In this document: one piece after another, positions 1-6,718 of the stretch
Layout: every line of letters starts with the position of its first letter
How positions within the stretch are numbered: position 1 is the first letter of the stretch
NCBI GenBank assembly: GCA_900757255.1
Contig: CAAENE010000313.1
Location: forward strand, 1 to 12,390
Direction: 5' to 3'
DNA: 12,390 nt
Source of the DNA: Clostridia bacterium
Lineage (GTDB): Bacteria > Bacillota > Clostridia > HGM11514
Notes under the pieces: model-generated
Told to the model about the DNA's origin: nothing
Database searches by the model: none
The model's input: the letters and a program-made list of their open reading frames with translations, nothing else
Translations under genes and position numbers: made by a program

Positions 1-326
1 AAGAACCCTGCCCAATCAACGCGCAATCGGAGATTGCGGACGGGTACCCCGGAACCTTGTTGTGCTCACACAATAAGAACCCTGCCCAATCAACGCGCAA
101 TCGGAGATTGCGGACGGGTACCCCGGAACCTTGTTGTGCCCGCACAATAAGAACCCTGCCCAATCAACGTGCAATCAAGCGGTTCGCACCTTGCCGCTCG
201 CCTTCGCTGCTTTGCAGCTTGCCTTGCGGGGTGCTATCGCATAGGAACTGTTCGCCAAATCAAAGATTTGGACAGTTCTCTAACATTGCGGAGGGGTATC
301 CCGGAACCTTGTTGTGTTCTCGCAAT
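1..326. repeat. 74-bp tandem repeat array with hairpins, open at the left edge
   Basis: Units begin at 1, 75 and 149, each with AAGAACCCTGCCCAATCAACG. Units 1 and 2 are 74 bp and differ only in four bases near 66-68 and 140-142. Each full unit holds three short inverted repeats: CGCAATC-gga-GATTGCG (22-38), CGGG-tac-CCCG (41-51) and CTTGTTGTG-nnnn-CACAATAAG (56-77), the last spanning the unit junction. The loop of the junction hairpin differs in each copy (CTCA, CCCG, TTCT) while the stem is kept, partly by G-T wobbles. Unit 3 (149-326) keeps both ends but is about 104 bp longer. No convincing ORF lies here on either strand. I do not recognise the repeat family. The array starts before base 1, so the copy number is unknown. 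Confidence 0.9.
177..283. other. structured insert inside the third repeat unit
   Basis: In unit 3 the first hairpin keeps its arms GCAAT (171-175) and ATTGC (285-289), but its short loop is replaced by roughly 109 bp. That segment can itself fold. One nested stem pairs GCACC (186-190) with GGTGC (230-234), CCGC (194-197) with GCGG (226-229), and GCTGC (206-210) with GCAGC (214-218) around a TTT loop. A second hairpin pairs GAACTG (245-250) with CAGTTC (273-278) and CCAAATC (255-261) with GATTTGG (265-271). No ORF is evident. It may be an inserted palindromic element or the ancestral longer form of the unit; the sequence alone does not decide. Confidence 0.6.
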
Positions 327-362
327 AAAAATGCCTCTGCACAGCTTTAGCCGTGCAGAGGC
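324..362 (-). terminator. Rho-independent terminator of the T-box leader
   Basis: On the minus strand GCCTCTGCAC (362-353) pairs with GTGCAGAGGC (342-333). The loop has a small inner GCT/AGC stem. ATTTTTATT follows as the U tract. The 5' arm overlaps the antiterminator strand CTCTG, as expected for a T-box switch. The U tract runs directly into the last hairpin of the repeat array. Confidence 0.9.
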
Positions 363-637
363 GAAAAGTTCGCGGTTCCACTCTGATTTATTACTCAAGC
401 CCTGCTGTACAAAAACACGCAAAGGCTTTTGCATGGTAACGCATGCCGGCGGCGCAAGCTACTTGCCTGAATAAGCGAATTGGAATTTTCGGACATATCG
501 TTCAGCCGTCCGTTCGCAGGCTTGTTTTCACTTCCGCAGCTCAAAGGCGCACTTCCCAAAATTCCAGCCCGGGGTTCTCAGCCAAATCCCCTTCTCTGTA
601 AGCTTACCCTTTTGGTACTCTGCCTCATCATCGCTTT
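324..637 (-). promoter_or_regulatory. T-box riboswitch leader, probably cysteine (tRNA-Cys)
   Basis: T-box leaders sense uncharged tRNA and switch between a terminator and an antiterminator. On the minus strand this one has GATGATGAGG at the base of Stem I (632-623), AGAGTA of the specifier loop, the ACAGAGA bulge, a GGGG...CCCC distal stem with a GGCTGAGAA loop, and the 3' specifier strand GAAGTGCGCCTTTGAGC (555-539). AAGTAG (464-459) and a Stem III hairpin GCATG-cgttac-CATGC (446-431) follow. The T-box motif AGAGTGGAACCGCG lies at 384-371, close to the consensus AGGGTGGnACCGCG. CAGAG can pair with CTCTG to form the antiterminator. The specifier reads best as TGC (551-549): it ends in C and is followed by a purine. 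The bulge UGGA pairs with a tRNA ending UCCA, which fits the U73 discriminator of tRNA-Cys. The regulated gene lies left of the window. Confidence 0.9.
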
Positions 638-643
638 TTTATC

Positions 644-672
644 AGTATATGCCATTTTTTCAAAATAGTCAA
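644..672 (-). promoter_or_regulatory. promoter of the T-box leader
   Basis: Minus strand: -35 TTGACT (672-667), a 17-bp spacer, -10 TATACT (649-644). Both boxes match the sigma-A consensus at 5 of 6 positions. The -35 box starts directly after the leuS stop codon. The predicted transcript start is near 637, just upstream of Stem I. Confidence 0.8.
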
Positions 673-3084
673 TTATTTTACAACAAGGTTCACTAATTTT
701 TTCGGAACAACAATCTTTTTCACAATCTGTTTGCCGTCGGTCAACGCTTTGATTTTGTCATCCTTTAAAGCCAGATCAGTCAATTCATCATTGCCGATAT
801 CTGCCGGCAGAAGCAGCTTTCCGCGTACCTTGCCATTGATTTGGATGATATATTCGATTTCACTGTCAGCCAGCTTGGATTCGTCATATTCCGGCCAATT
901 TTGTGTGGTTGCCATACCGTCAAAACCACAGATTTCCCACAATTCATCACAGATATGCGGTGCAAAGGGGGAGAGCAGAGTGAGCAATACCTTAAAGTCA
1001 CCCTTGGATACCGATTTATTTGCATAAAAATCATTGATTAAAGACATCATAGCGGCAATTGCGGTATTGAATTTCAGCCGTTCAATATCTTCGCCAACCT
1101 TTTTGATACATTTATGCACCGGTTTTAAAAGCGCGGAAGAGATGGCGGTTTCGTCCGTTAGCATATTCTGGACATTCCAAACGCGTTCTAAAAATTTATA
1201 GCAGCCGCGCACGCCCTGCATTGACCATGGAGTGGCCTGGTCAAAAGCACCGATAAACATTTCGTACATCCGAAGGGTATCAGCGCCAAATTCGTCAATA
1301 ATATCGTCAGGGTTGACGACATTGCCGCGGGATTTGGACATCTTCTCGCTGTTTTCCCCTAAAATCATACCATGGGAAGTCCTCTTTTTATAAGGCTCCG
1401 GCGTGTTGACAACGCCGATATCATAGAGGAATTTATACCAAAAACGGGAATAGAGGACGTGCAGCGTGGTATGTTCCATACCGCCGTTATACCAGTCGAC
1501 CGGCATCCAGTAATCAATTGCCTCGCGGCTGGCCAATGCGTCATTGTTGTGCGGATCGATATACCGCAAGAAATACCAGGAAGACCCGGCCCACTGGGGC
1601 ATCGTATCAGTTTCCCGTTTGGCAGGACCGCCGCAGTGCGGACAGGTGGTGTTGATCCAATCGGTCATTTTGGCAAGCGGGGACTGCCCGTCGTCAGTCG
1701 GTTCATAGCTGTCAACATCGGGCAAAGTCAGCGGAAGCTCACTTTCAGGCAACGGAACCCAGCCGCAGGTTTCGCAATAGACCAGCGGAATCGGTTCGCC
1801 CCAGTAACGCTGGCGTGAAAAAACCCAGTCGCGCAGTTTATAATTGACTTTTTTCTGTCCAAGACCATTTTTCTCCAAATAATCGATCATTGAGGCAATT
1901 GCGTCCTTGACCTCCAGTCCGTCCAAAAAACCGGAATTGATCATTTTGCCGGAGCTGACGTCGGTGAACGCTTCCTCCTGCACATTTTTGCCGCCGGCTA
2001 CAACTTCGATAATGGGAAGGCCGAATTTTTTTGCAAATTCCCAGTCGCGGCTGTCGTGTGCCGGAACCGCCATGATAGCGCCGGTTCCATAAGTCATCAG
2101 GACATAGTCGGAAATCCAAATCGGGATTTCCTTGTTATTGACAGGGTTTACCCCCATCAAACCTTTGAGCGGCACGCCGGTTTTATCCTTGGAGAGCTCG
2201 GTACGTTCAAATTCTGATTTTTTGGCAGCTGTTTGCTGGTATTGTCTGACCTCATCCAAGTTTTCGATGCAATCCTGATATTTTTCAATCAACGGGTGTT
2301 CCGGTGAGAGAACCATATAAGTCGCGCCAAATAAGGTGTCCGGACGCGTGGTATAGACGACGATAGAATCGTCTTTGCCGGAAATAGGAAAGGTAACCTC
2401 AGCGCCCTCGCTCCGGCCAATCCAGTTTTTCTGCTGTGTTTTGACCTTTTCTATGTAGTCAAGGTCATCCAAATCGTCAATCAGCCGCTGTGCATATTCA
2501 GTGATTTTCAGCATCCACTGGCTTTTCTGCTTCTGTACGACTTCGCTGCCGCAGCGCTCACAGACGCCGTTGACAACCTCTTCGTTGGCAAGTCCGACCT
2601 TACAGCCGGTACACCAGTTGATCGGCATTTCCTGCTTGTAAGCAAGGCCCTTTTCAAACAATTTTAAGAAAATCCACTGCGTCCATTTATAGTAGGCAGG
2701 GTCGGTGGTATTGATTTCCCTTGACCAGTCAAAGGAAAAACCCAGCGATTTTAACTGCCGTTTAAAATTCGCGACGTTTTTTTCAGTGACGATTTTTGGA
2801 TGGATTTTATTTTTGATTGCAAAGTTTTCGGTAGGCAGGCCGAACGCGTCCCAGCCGATAGGATAAAGAACATTATAGCCCTCCATACGGCGCTTTCTTG
2901 CAACGATATCCAGCGCGGTGTAGCTGCGCGGATGTCCGACGTGCAGGCCTTGCCCGGACGGATAAGGAAACTCGATCAGGCAATAATATTTTGGTTTGTC
3001 GGAATGATTATGCGCCCGGAACAGCTCTTTGTCCTCCCAGATTTTCTGCCATTTTGTTTCAATTGCACTGTGATTGTATTCCAC
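673..3084 (-). CDS. leuS: leucyl-tRNA synthetase
   Basis: Cytoplasmic class I synthetase that attaches leucine to tRNA-Leu, 803 aa, a normal length for bacterial LeuRS. Visible motifs are the HIGH-type HVGH (48-51), zinc-type pairs CTGC (158-161) and CERC (175-178), the CP1 editing domain with TTRPDT (245-250) and the AHD aspartate D344 that restricts hydrolysis to mischarged tRNA, a second cysteine cluster CETC/CPHC (437-440, 481-484), KMSKS (581-585), and the C-terminal IQINGKVRGK segment (748-757). The start is GTG, chosen because GAGGAGG (3098-3092) sits 7 nt upstream and the family N-terminus begins right there. It lies 13 nt after rsfS and is the last gene of the obgE operon. No T-box precedes it; the one nearby is downstream. 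No clear terminator follows, so some transcripts may read into the T-box leader. Confidence 0.98.
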   Translation of the reverse strand: MEYNHSAIETKWQKIWEDKELFRAHNHSDKPKYYCLIEFPYPSGQGLHVGHPRSYTALDIVARKRRMEGYNVLYPIGWDAFGLPTENFAIKNKIHPKIVTEKNVANFKRQLKSLGFSFDWSREINTTDPAYYKWTQWIFLKLFEKGLAYKQEMPINWCTGCKVGLANEEVVNGVCERCGSEVVQKQKSQWMLKITEYAQRLIDDLDDLDYIEKVKTQQKNWIGRSEGAEVTFPISGKDDSIVVYTTRPDTLFGATYMVLSPEHPLIEKYQDCIENLDEVRQYQQTAAKKSEFERTELSKDKTGVPLKGLMGVNPVNNKEIPIWISDYVLMTYGTGAIMAVPAHDSRDWEFAKKFGLPIIEVVAGGKNVQEEAFTDVSSGKMINSGFLDGLEVKDAIASMIDYLEKNGLGQKKVNYKLRDWVFSRQRYWGEPIPLVYCETCGWVPLPESELPLTLPDVDSYEPTDDGQSPLAKMTDWINTTCPHCGGPAKRETDTMPQWAGSSWYFLRYIDPHNNDALASREAIDYWMPVDWYNGGMEHTTLHVLYSRFWYKFLYDIGVVNTPEPYKKRTSHGMILGENSEKMSKSRGNVVNPDDIIDEFGADTLRMYEMFIGAFDQATPWSMQGVRGCYKFLERVWNVQNMLTDETAISSALLKPVHKCIKKVGEDIERLKFNTAIAAMMSLINDFYANKSVSKGDFKVLLTLLSPFAPHICDELWEICGFDGMATTQNWPEYDESKLADSEIEYIIQINGKVRGKLLLPADIGNDELTDLALKDDKIKALTDGKQIVKKIVVPKKLVNLVVK

Positions 3085-3097
3085 AGTAACGCCTCCT

Positions 3098-3448
3098 CTA
3101 TTTCAAAAGTTCATTCACATCGATTTTATCAGTGTCGGTCCACAGCCGCTCAAGCTGATAGAACGCCCGGGATTCCTTATGGAAGATATGCACGATAATA
3201 TCGCCGTAATCGAGCAGGATCCAAAGGGAACTGTCGACCCCTTCCCGATGGTGCGGTTCCACGCCCACCTGAGACAATCTGAAATCAATTTCATCGGCAA
3301 GAGCCTTTACCTGTGTGGTGGAAGACCCTGTGGCAATGACAAAATAATCTCCCATAATATTATCTTTTAATTTCAGGACTTCGATATCCTGCGCTTTTTT
3401 ATCATCCAGCGTGGTTACAATGGTCTTTAGCAACAGTTCTTTCTCCAT
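3098..3448 (-). CDS. rsfS: ribosomal silencing factor RsfS
   Basis: RsfS (Iojap/YbeB family) binds ribosomal protein uL14 on the large subunit and blocks joining of the subunits during starvation. At 116 aa it has the usual length. The family pattern is clear: LLKTIVTTLDDKKAQDIEVL near residues 6-25, then GDYFVIATGSSTTQVKALAD and a C-terminal stretch with W-I-LLDYGDIIVHIF. AGGAG (3460-3456) is 7 nt before the ATG at 3448, so the start is well supported even though it lies 47 bp inside the end of the preceding gene. The leuS ribosome binding site overlaps its stop codon, which suggests translational coupling. Confidence 0.96.
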   Translation of the reverse strand: MEKELLLKTIVTTLDDKKAQDIEVLKLKDNIMGDYFVIATGSSTTQVKALADEIDFRLSQVGVEPHHREGVDSSLWILLDYGDIIVHIFHKESRAFYQLERLWTDTDKIDVNELLK

Positions 3449-4604
3449 TTACATTCTCCTTTAGAACAAAATCGTTATAGGTCAGTACCGTATCGGTATG
3501 AATCGGCTTTTTTTGCCGCAGCAGATAAGATACTGTGTTTTCGATTGAGATTAAGACAGCTCTGTCTAAATCAGTATAAGCGTATTTACGTATTTCGTCA
3601 ACACCCGGATAATCCCTGCCCGGCTCACAGCAGTCTGCAACAAAGATAATTTTAGTCAGCAGCGGCATATTTGGGCAGCCGGTGGTGTGGTACCGGATGG
3701 CATGCAGAATTTCGTTGTCATAGATATGAAAATCATAGTAAGCAACTGCTTCCCCTAAAATCTGATGTATAACCGACGGACATGCAATGTCCATATTTGA
3801 AAGCGAGACGCCATATTGCTCCAGCGCTTTTGGGTCATTTTCCAAGGATTTGGCGCAGTCGTGCAGGATGCCCGCGAGAAAAGCCTTGTCCCGGTCGGCT
3901 CCAAAATGCTCTGCTAAACGGACGGCTTCCTGCGCCGTTTCAATCGTATGAGAAAGCCGTTTTTCGCTGATATAGCCGGCCAGCTTTTTGAGGATTTGTT
4001 CGGGCGGCTCTGCCGGCAGGTACAATTGATGTGTTTTGATATAGGTTACCGCTTCCTTTGGAATCAATTCGCTGACGGGTTCCCCGCGTGACAGCATCTG
4101 CCGGATTTGACTGGAGGAAAGATCAGGTGTATCGCTGTAGACGACATGCAGCTTCTCCATTGGCACCAGCTTTTGGATCTCCTTGATACGGAACCCTTTT
4201 CGAGCAATGATAATAATATCACAAAGCTCAATTAAGGTTTGATAATCCTTCCATTGATCAAAGGTGGCGGCATGGTCCGCGCCGATAATAAAATACAGCT
4301 TGCCGTCGGGAAACAATTCGTGAAAATGCCGGACGGTGTCAATTGAATAAGAAACGCCCTGATTGAGCACCTCATATTCAGAGACAGCCATTTTTTTATT
4401 TTGCAGACCGCTCACAGCACGTTTGAGCATTTCACAGCGCAAACGCGCAGGCGTTGTCCGCTGCTGCGTTTTAAAAGGCGAAACGTTTGCGGGGACAAAA
4501 AACAGCCTGTCAATTTGAAATTTTGAACAAATCTCTTCGGCGACAAATAAATGCCCGTTATGGACGGGATCAAAGGTCCCGCCGAAAATAGCTATATGCT
4601 CCAA
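3402..4604 (-). CDS. nadD: NadD-YqeK fusion: nicotinate-nucleotide adenylyltransferase plus HD-domain dinucleotide hydrolase
   Basis: A single 400-aa frame carries two proteins that are often separate neighbours. Residues 1-195 are NadD, which adenylylates nicotinate mononucleotide in NAD synthesis: GGTFDPVHNGH (8-18) is the nucleotidyltransferase signature, with IIGADH (106-111) and the SSSQIR motif (163-168). Residues about 203-385 are YqeK, an HD-domain family with Ap4A-hydrolase activity in studied members: H219, HD at 248-249, H280, H306 and D324 fit its metal-binding set. A short LPAEPPEQ linker joins them. The start is TTG at 4604 with AGGAGG (4615-4610) 5 nt upstream and the conserved N-terminus following at once. 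The last 16 residues overlap rsfS by 47 bp. An intact frame and intact motifs in both halves argue against a sequencing artefact. Confidence 0.95.
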   Translation of the reverse strand: MEHIAIFGGTFDPVHNGHLFVAEEICSKFQIDRLFFVPANVSPFKTQQRTTPARLRCEMLKRAVSGLQNKKMAVSEYEVLNQGVSYSIDTVRHFHELFPDGKLYFIIGADHAATFDQWKDYQTLIELCDIIIIARKGFRIKEIQKLVPMEKLHVVYSDTPDLSSSQIRQMLSRGEPVSELIPKEAVTYIKTHQLYLPAEPPEQILKKLAGYISEKRLSHTIETAQEAVRLAEHFGADRDKAFLAGILHDCAKSLENDPKALEQYGVSLSNMDIACPSVIHQILGEAVAYYDFHIYDNEILHAIRYHTTGCPNMPLLTKIIFVADCCEPGRDYPGVDEIRKYAYTDLDRAVLISIENTVSYLLRQKKPIHTDTVLTYNDFVLKENVNGERTVAKDHCNHAG

Positions 4605-4696
4605 TTCAGCCTCCTGTATTATAGCCGGCCATATTCCTGGATTCCGGTCAATCCGTTCAGGCGCGCTAACCGTTTCCGGTTCTATCAGTGCACCCG

Positions 4697-4720
4697 CCGC
4701 CGGCAGCTTATCTGCCGCGG
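4697..4720 (-). other. strong hairpin across the yhbY stop codon
   Basis: On the minus strand CCGC-GGCAG (4720-4712) pairs with CTGCC-g-GCGG (4706-4697) around the loop ATAAG, which contains the yhbY stop. There is one bulged base. No U tract follows, so it is not a standard terminator. It may act as an RNA stability or processing element inside the operon, or may only reflect the sequence coding Arg-Gly-Arg. Confidence 0.5.
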
Positions 4721-5148
4721 TTTTGACAGTACCGCTCCTTCATCATTTCCCGGCGCTCTTTTCTCTCGCGCCTTGCTTTTTCTTCCGCTCTTTTTTTCTT
4801 ATAGCCGGGTTTGATTTGTTTTTTTGGCGTTTTTTTGACGATTTTGGTCACTTTATGTTCCGATACAGCCAACTTTTTATTTTCTTTGGATTCGCGGTAA
4901 ATCACCAGCTTACTGCCAATACATTGAACGCCGTCCGCCCCGGTTTTTTGGCAAATCTCATCGCAGGCCTCTCGGGTGGAGTAACCGGAATTTTCAAGCA
5001 CGTGACCCTTAATCAGCTCATGTGCGTCCAGCGCGTCTGAAATCATTTGTATCAGATTGTCACTGATACCGCCCTTTCCAATCTGGAAGATTGGTTCTAA
5101 ATCGTTCGCGAGCGCCCGAAGGGAAGCCCGCTGTTTGGAATTTAGCAT
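4708..5148 (-). CDS. yhbY: YhbY-family (CRM domain) RNA-binding protein
   Basis: CRM-domain protein associated with the pre-50S ribosomal particle. Residues 1-90 show the family core: LNSKQRASLRALANDLEPIF, the GKGG loop (24-27), ALDAHELIKG (39-48), and a final LVIYR strand. The protein is 146 aa, longer than the roughly 95-105 aa usual for YhbY. The extra residues 98-146 are very rich in Lys and Arg, with a PKKQIKPGYKKKRAEEK stretch, and are probably a disordered RNA-contacting tail. The ATG at 5148 is preferred over a GTG at 5160 because GTGAGG sits 6 nt before it and the family N-terminus starts there. It follows the obgE stop by 12 nt, and this order is common in Clostridia. Confidence 0.93.
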   Translation of the reverse strand: MLNSKQRASLRALANDLEPIFQIGKGGISDNLIQMISDALDAHELIKGHVLENSGYSTREACDEICQKTGADGVQCIGSKLVIYRESKENKKLAVSEHKVTKIVKKTPKKQIKPGYKKKRAEEKARRERKERREMMKERYCQNRGR

Positions 5149-5160
5149 AATGTTCCTCAC

Positions 5161-6441
5161 TTATTCTATAAAATCAAATTCAAAGTCCAGCATCCGGACA
5201 GTGTCACCCTCCTGGCAGCCGGCTTCTTTCAGCGCTTCAATGACCCCCTTGCGCCGTAATGCCCGCTGGAAATACTGGGTGGATTCACTGTCCTCAAAAT
5301 TGGTGGAGCCCATAATCCGTTCAATAAAACTGCCGGTTACTTCATAGACTCCGCCATCTTTGATAATCTGAAAAGGTTTTTCTTCATCAGGCTGATATTG
5401 TATCACAACGTCAGCCCGGTCGGTATCGTACAGCACAGGGACTTCTATCTGGGACAATCGTTCCCGAACAAAATTGATCAGCTCGTCCACACCCTCGCGC
5501 GTCGCACCGGAAATCGGAAAGACCCGATATCCCTCCGTTTCCATTTTTTTCTGAAATTCGGCGAGCACCGATTTATCATAAAGAAGGTCTATTTTGTTAG
5601 GCGCTACTATCTGTTCTTTATCAGCCAGCTGCGGATTGAATTTTTGAAGTTCATTGTTGATTGTAACAAAATCTTCATAGGGGTCGCGGCCTTCTATACC
5701 CGAAACATCCACCACATGAATTAATAGCCTGGTCCTCTCGACATGCCGCAGAAATTCATGTCCAAGGCCAATACCTTCGCTGGCTCCCTCGATAATTCCT
5801 GGAATATCCGCAATGACGAAAGAGGTGCCGTTCTCGCCGGGTACAACGCCAAGATTCGGAATCAGAGTGGTGAAATGATAGTTGGCGATTTTGGGCTGTG
5901 CATCCGAAACCATGGACAAAAAAGTTGATTTTCCGACATTGGGAAATCCCAAAAGGCCGACGTCCGCCAACAGCTTTAATTCCAGCGTGATATTCTTTTC
6001 CGCTCCTTTGAGGCCACTCTTTGCAAACCTTGGTACCTGCCGGGTGGGGGTTGCGAAATGGGTATTTCCCCAGCCGCCGTTGCCGCCCTTGCAGATGCAG
6101 AAGCGTTCCCCGTCCTCGGTCATATCGGCAATGATGAGGTCAGTTAGATTATCCTTGACAATAGTGCCCACCGGCACAAAAACAGTGAGATCATTGCCGT
6201 CCTTACCGGCACAGCGGGCACCCCGTCCATCCATTCCATTTTCGGCAATATACTTTTTTTTGTAGCGGAAATCCATCAGCGTCGAAAGCTTTTTATCCGC
6301 CTGTAAATAGACGCTGCCGCCCCGTCCGCCGTCACCGCCGTCCGGGCCTCCGGCCGCTACATACTTTTCGCGGTGGAAGGAAACACAGCCGTTTCCGCCG
6401 TTTCCGGCCTTGATATAAATTTCCGCTTTATCGACAAACAT
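5161..6441 (-). CDS. obgE: GTPase ObgE/CgtA
   Basis: Essential GTPase of late 50S ribosome assembly and stress signalling. It has 426 aa and three domains. The N-terminal Obg fold (1-158) has glycine-rich turns such as GGPDGGDGGRGG (31-42). The G domain carries GFPNVGKST (165-173, P-loop), a TTLIPNLG switch I, DIPG (212-215, G3), NKID (282-285, G4) and ISGAT (310-314, G5). The OCT domain spans about 345-426. The ATG at 6441 has GGAGG (6452-6448) 6 nt upstream; a TTG two codons earlier in the same frame overlaps this spacer and is less likely. It is the first gene of the operon. The rplU-rpmA pair that often precedes obgE is not adjacent here. Confidence 0.98.
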   Translation of the reverse strand: MFVDKAEIYIKAGNGGNGCVSFHREKYVAAGGPDGGDGGRGGSVYLQADKKLSTLMDFRYKKKYIAENGMDGRGARCAGKDGNDLTVFVPVGTIVKDNLTDLIIADMTEDGERFCICKGGNGGWGNTHFATPTRQVPRFAKSGLKGAEKNITLELKLLADVGLLGFPNVGKSTFLSMVSDAQPKIANYHFTTLIPNLGVVPGENGTSFVIADIPGIIEGASEGIGLGHEFLRHVERTRLLIHVVDVSGIEGRDPYEDFVTINNELQKFNPQLADKEQIVAPNKIDLLYDKSVLAEFQKKMETEGYRVFPISGATREGVDELINFVRERLSQIEVPVLYDTDRADVVIQYQPDEEKPFQIIKDGGVYEVTGSFIERIMGSTNFEDSESTQYFQRALRRKGVIEALKEAGCQEGDTVRMLDFEFDFIE

Positions 6442-6501
6442 GGACAACCTCCGCAGTAATATTTGTTTTATCTAAATGAAACAATCATAAAATAATAAAT
6501 T

Positions 6502-6530
6502 ATTCTATCATGAATTTCCATGAATTACAA
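6502..6530 (-). promoter_or_regulatory. promoter of the obgE-yhbY-nadD/yqeK-rsfS-leuS operon
   Basis: Minus strand: -35 TTGTAA (6530-6525), a 17-bp spacer, and an extended -10 TGA-TAGAAT (TAGAAT at 6507-6502). The predicted start near 6495 leaves a leader of about 50 nt. The spacer holds a direct repeat of ATTCATG at 10-bp spacing. No other equally good promoter is seen within the operon. Confidence 0.65.
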
Positions 6531-6659
6531 GGCTTTTTTGCCTGTTTTCGCCTTTTCCTATTTTAACCTGAACGAGCTGAAATCATGCGGCGGATTTAGT
6601 CAAGATGCCCATTTCGAAAGATGTAAGAAAATCGTAAAGACTTTTTGGCTGGTATTTTA

Positions 6660-6665
6660 TATAAT
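6660..6665 (+). promoter_or_regulatory. possible -10 box for the DUF218 gene
   Basis: A perfect TATAAT lies 54 nt before the ATG at 6719. The -35 region is weak; TAAAGA at 6635-6640 gives a 19-bp spacer. The 277-bp divergent gap with obgE must hold a promoter for this gene, and this is the best candidate seen. Confidence 0.4.
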
Positions 6666-6718
6666 CAAAACCGAAGAGAAAATAAATAGATTGTTTGTTT
6701 ACAGAAAGGAGAAAAAGG

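Noticed and set aside
234..434. 66-codon minus-strand frame downstream of the T-box start
   Set aside because: It spans the T-box motif and terminator and has no ribosome binding site, so it is not a leader peptide or the regulated gene.
549..552. Specifier read as GTG (valine)
   Set aside because: It would be followed by a pyrimidine and ends in G, both unusual, and the UGGA bulge does not match the A73 end of tRNA-Val.
480..668. 62-codon plus-strand frame with a hydrophobic C-terminus, looking like a small membrane protein
   Set aside because: It begins at a TTG without a binding site and runs antisense through the T-box Stem I and its promoter, which explain the sequence much better.
673..700. 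12-base match (GAACCTTGTTGT) between the 3' end of leuS and the repeat units
   Set aside because: It is short and in the opposite orientation relative to the array; a chance match is plausible given many possible 12-mers.
1372..1818. 148-codon plus-strand frame inside leuS
   Set aside because: It is an antisense shadow of a well-conserved synthetase gene and has no binding site or recognisable protein family.
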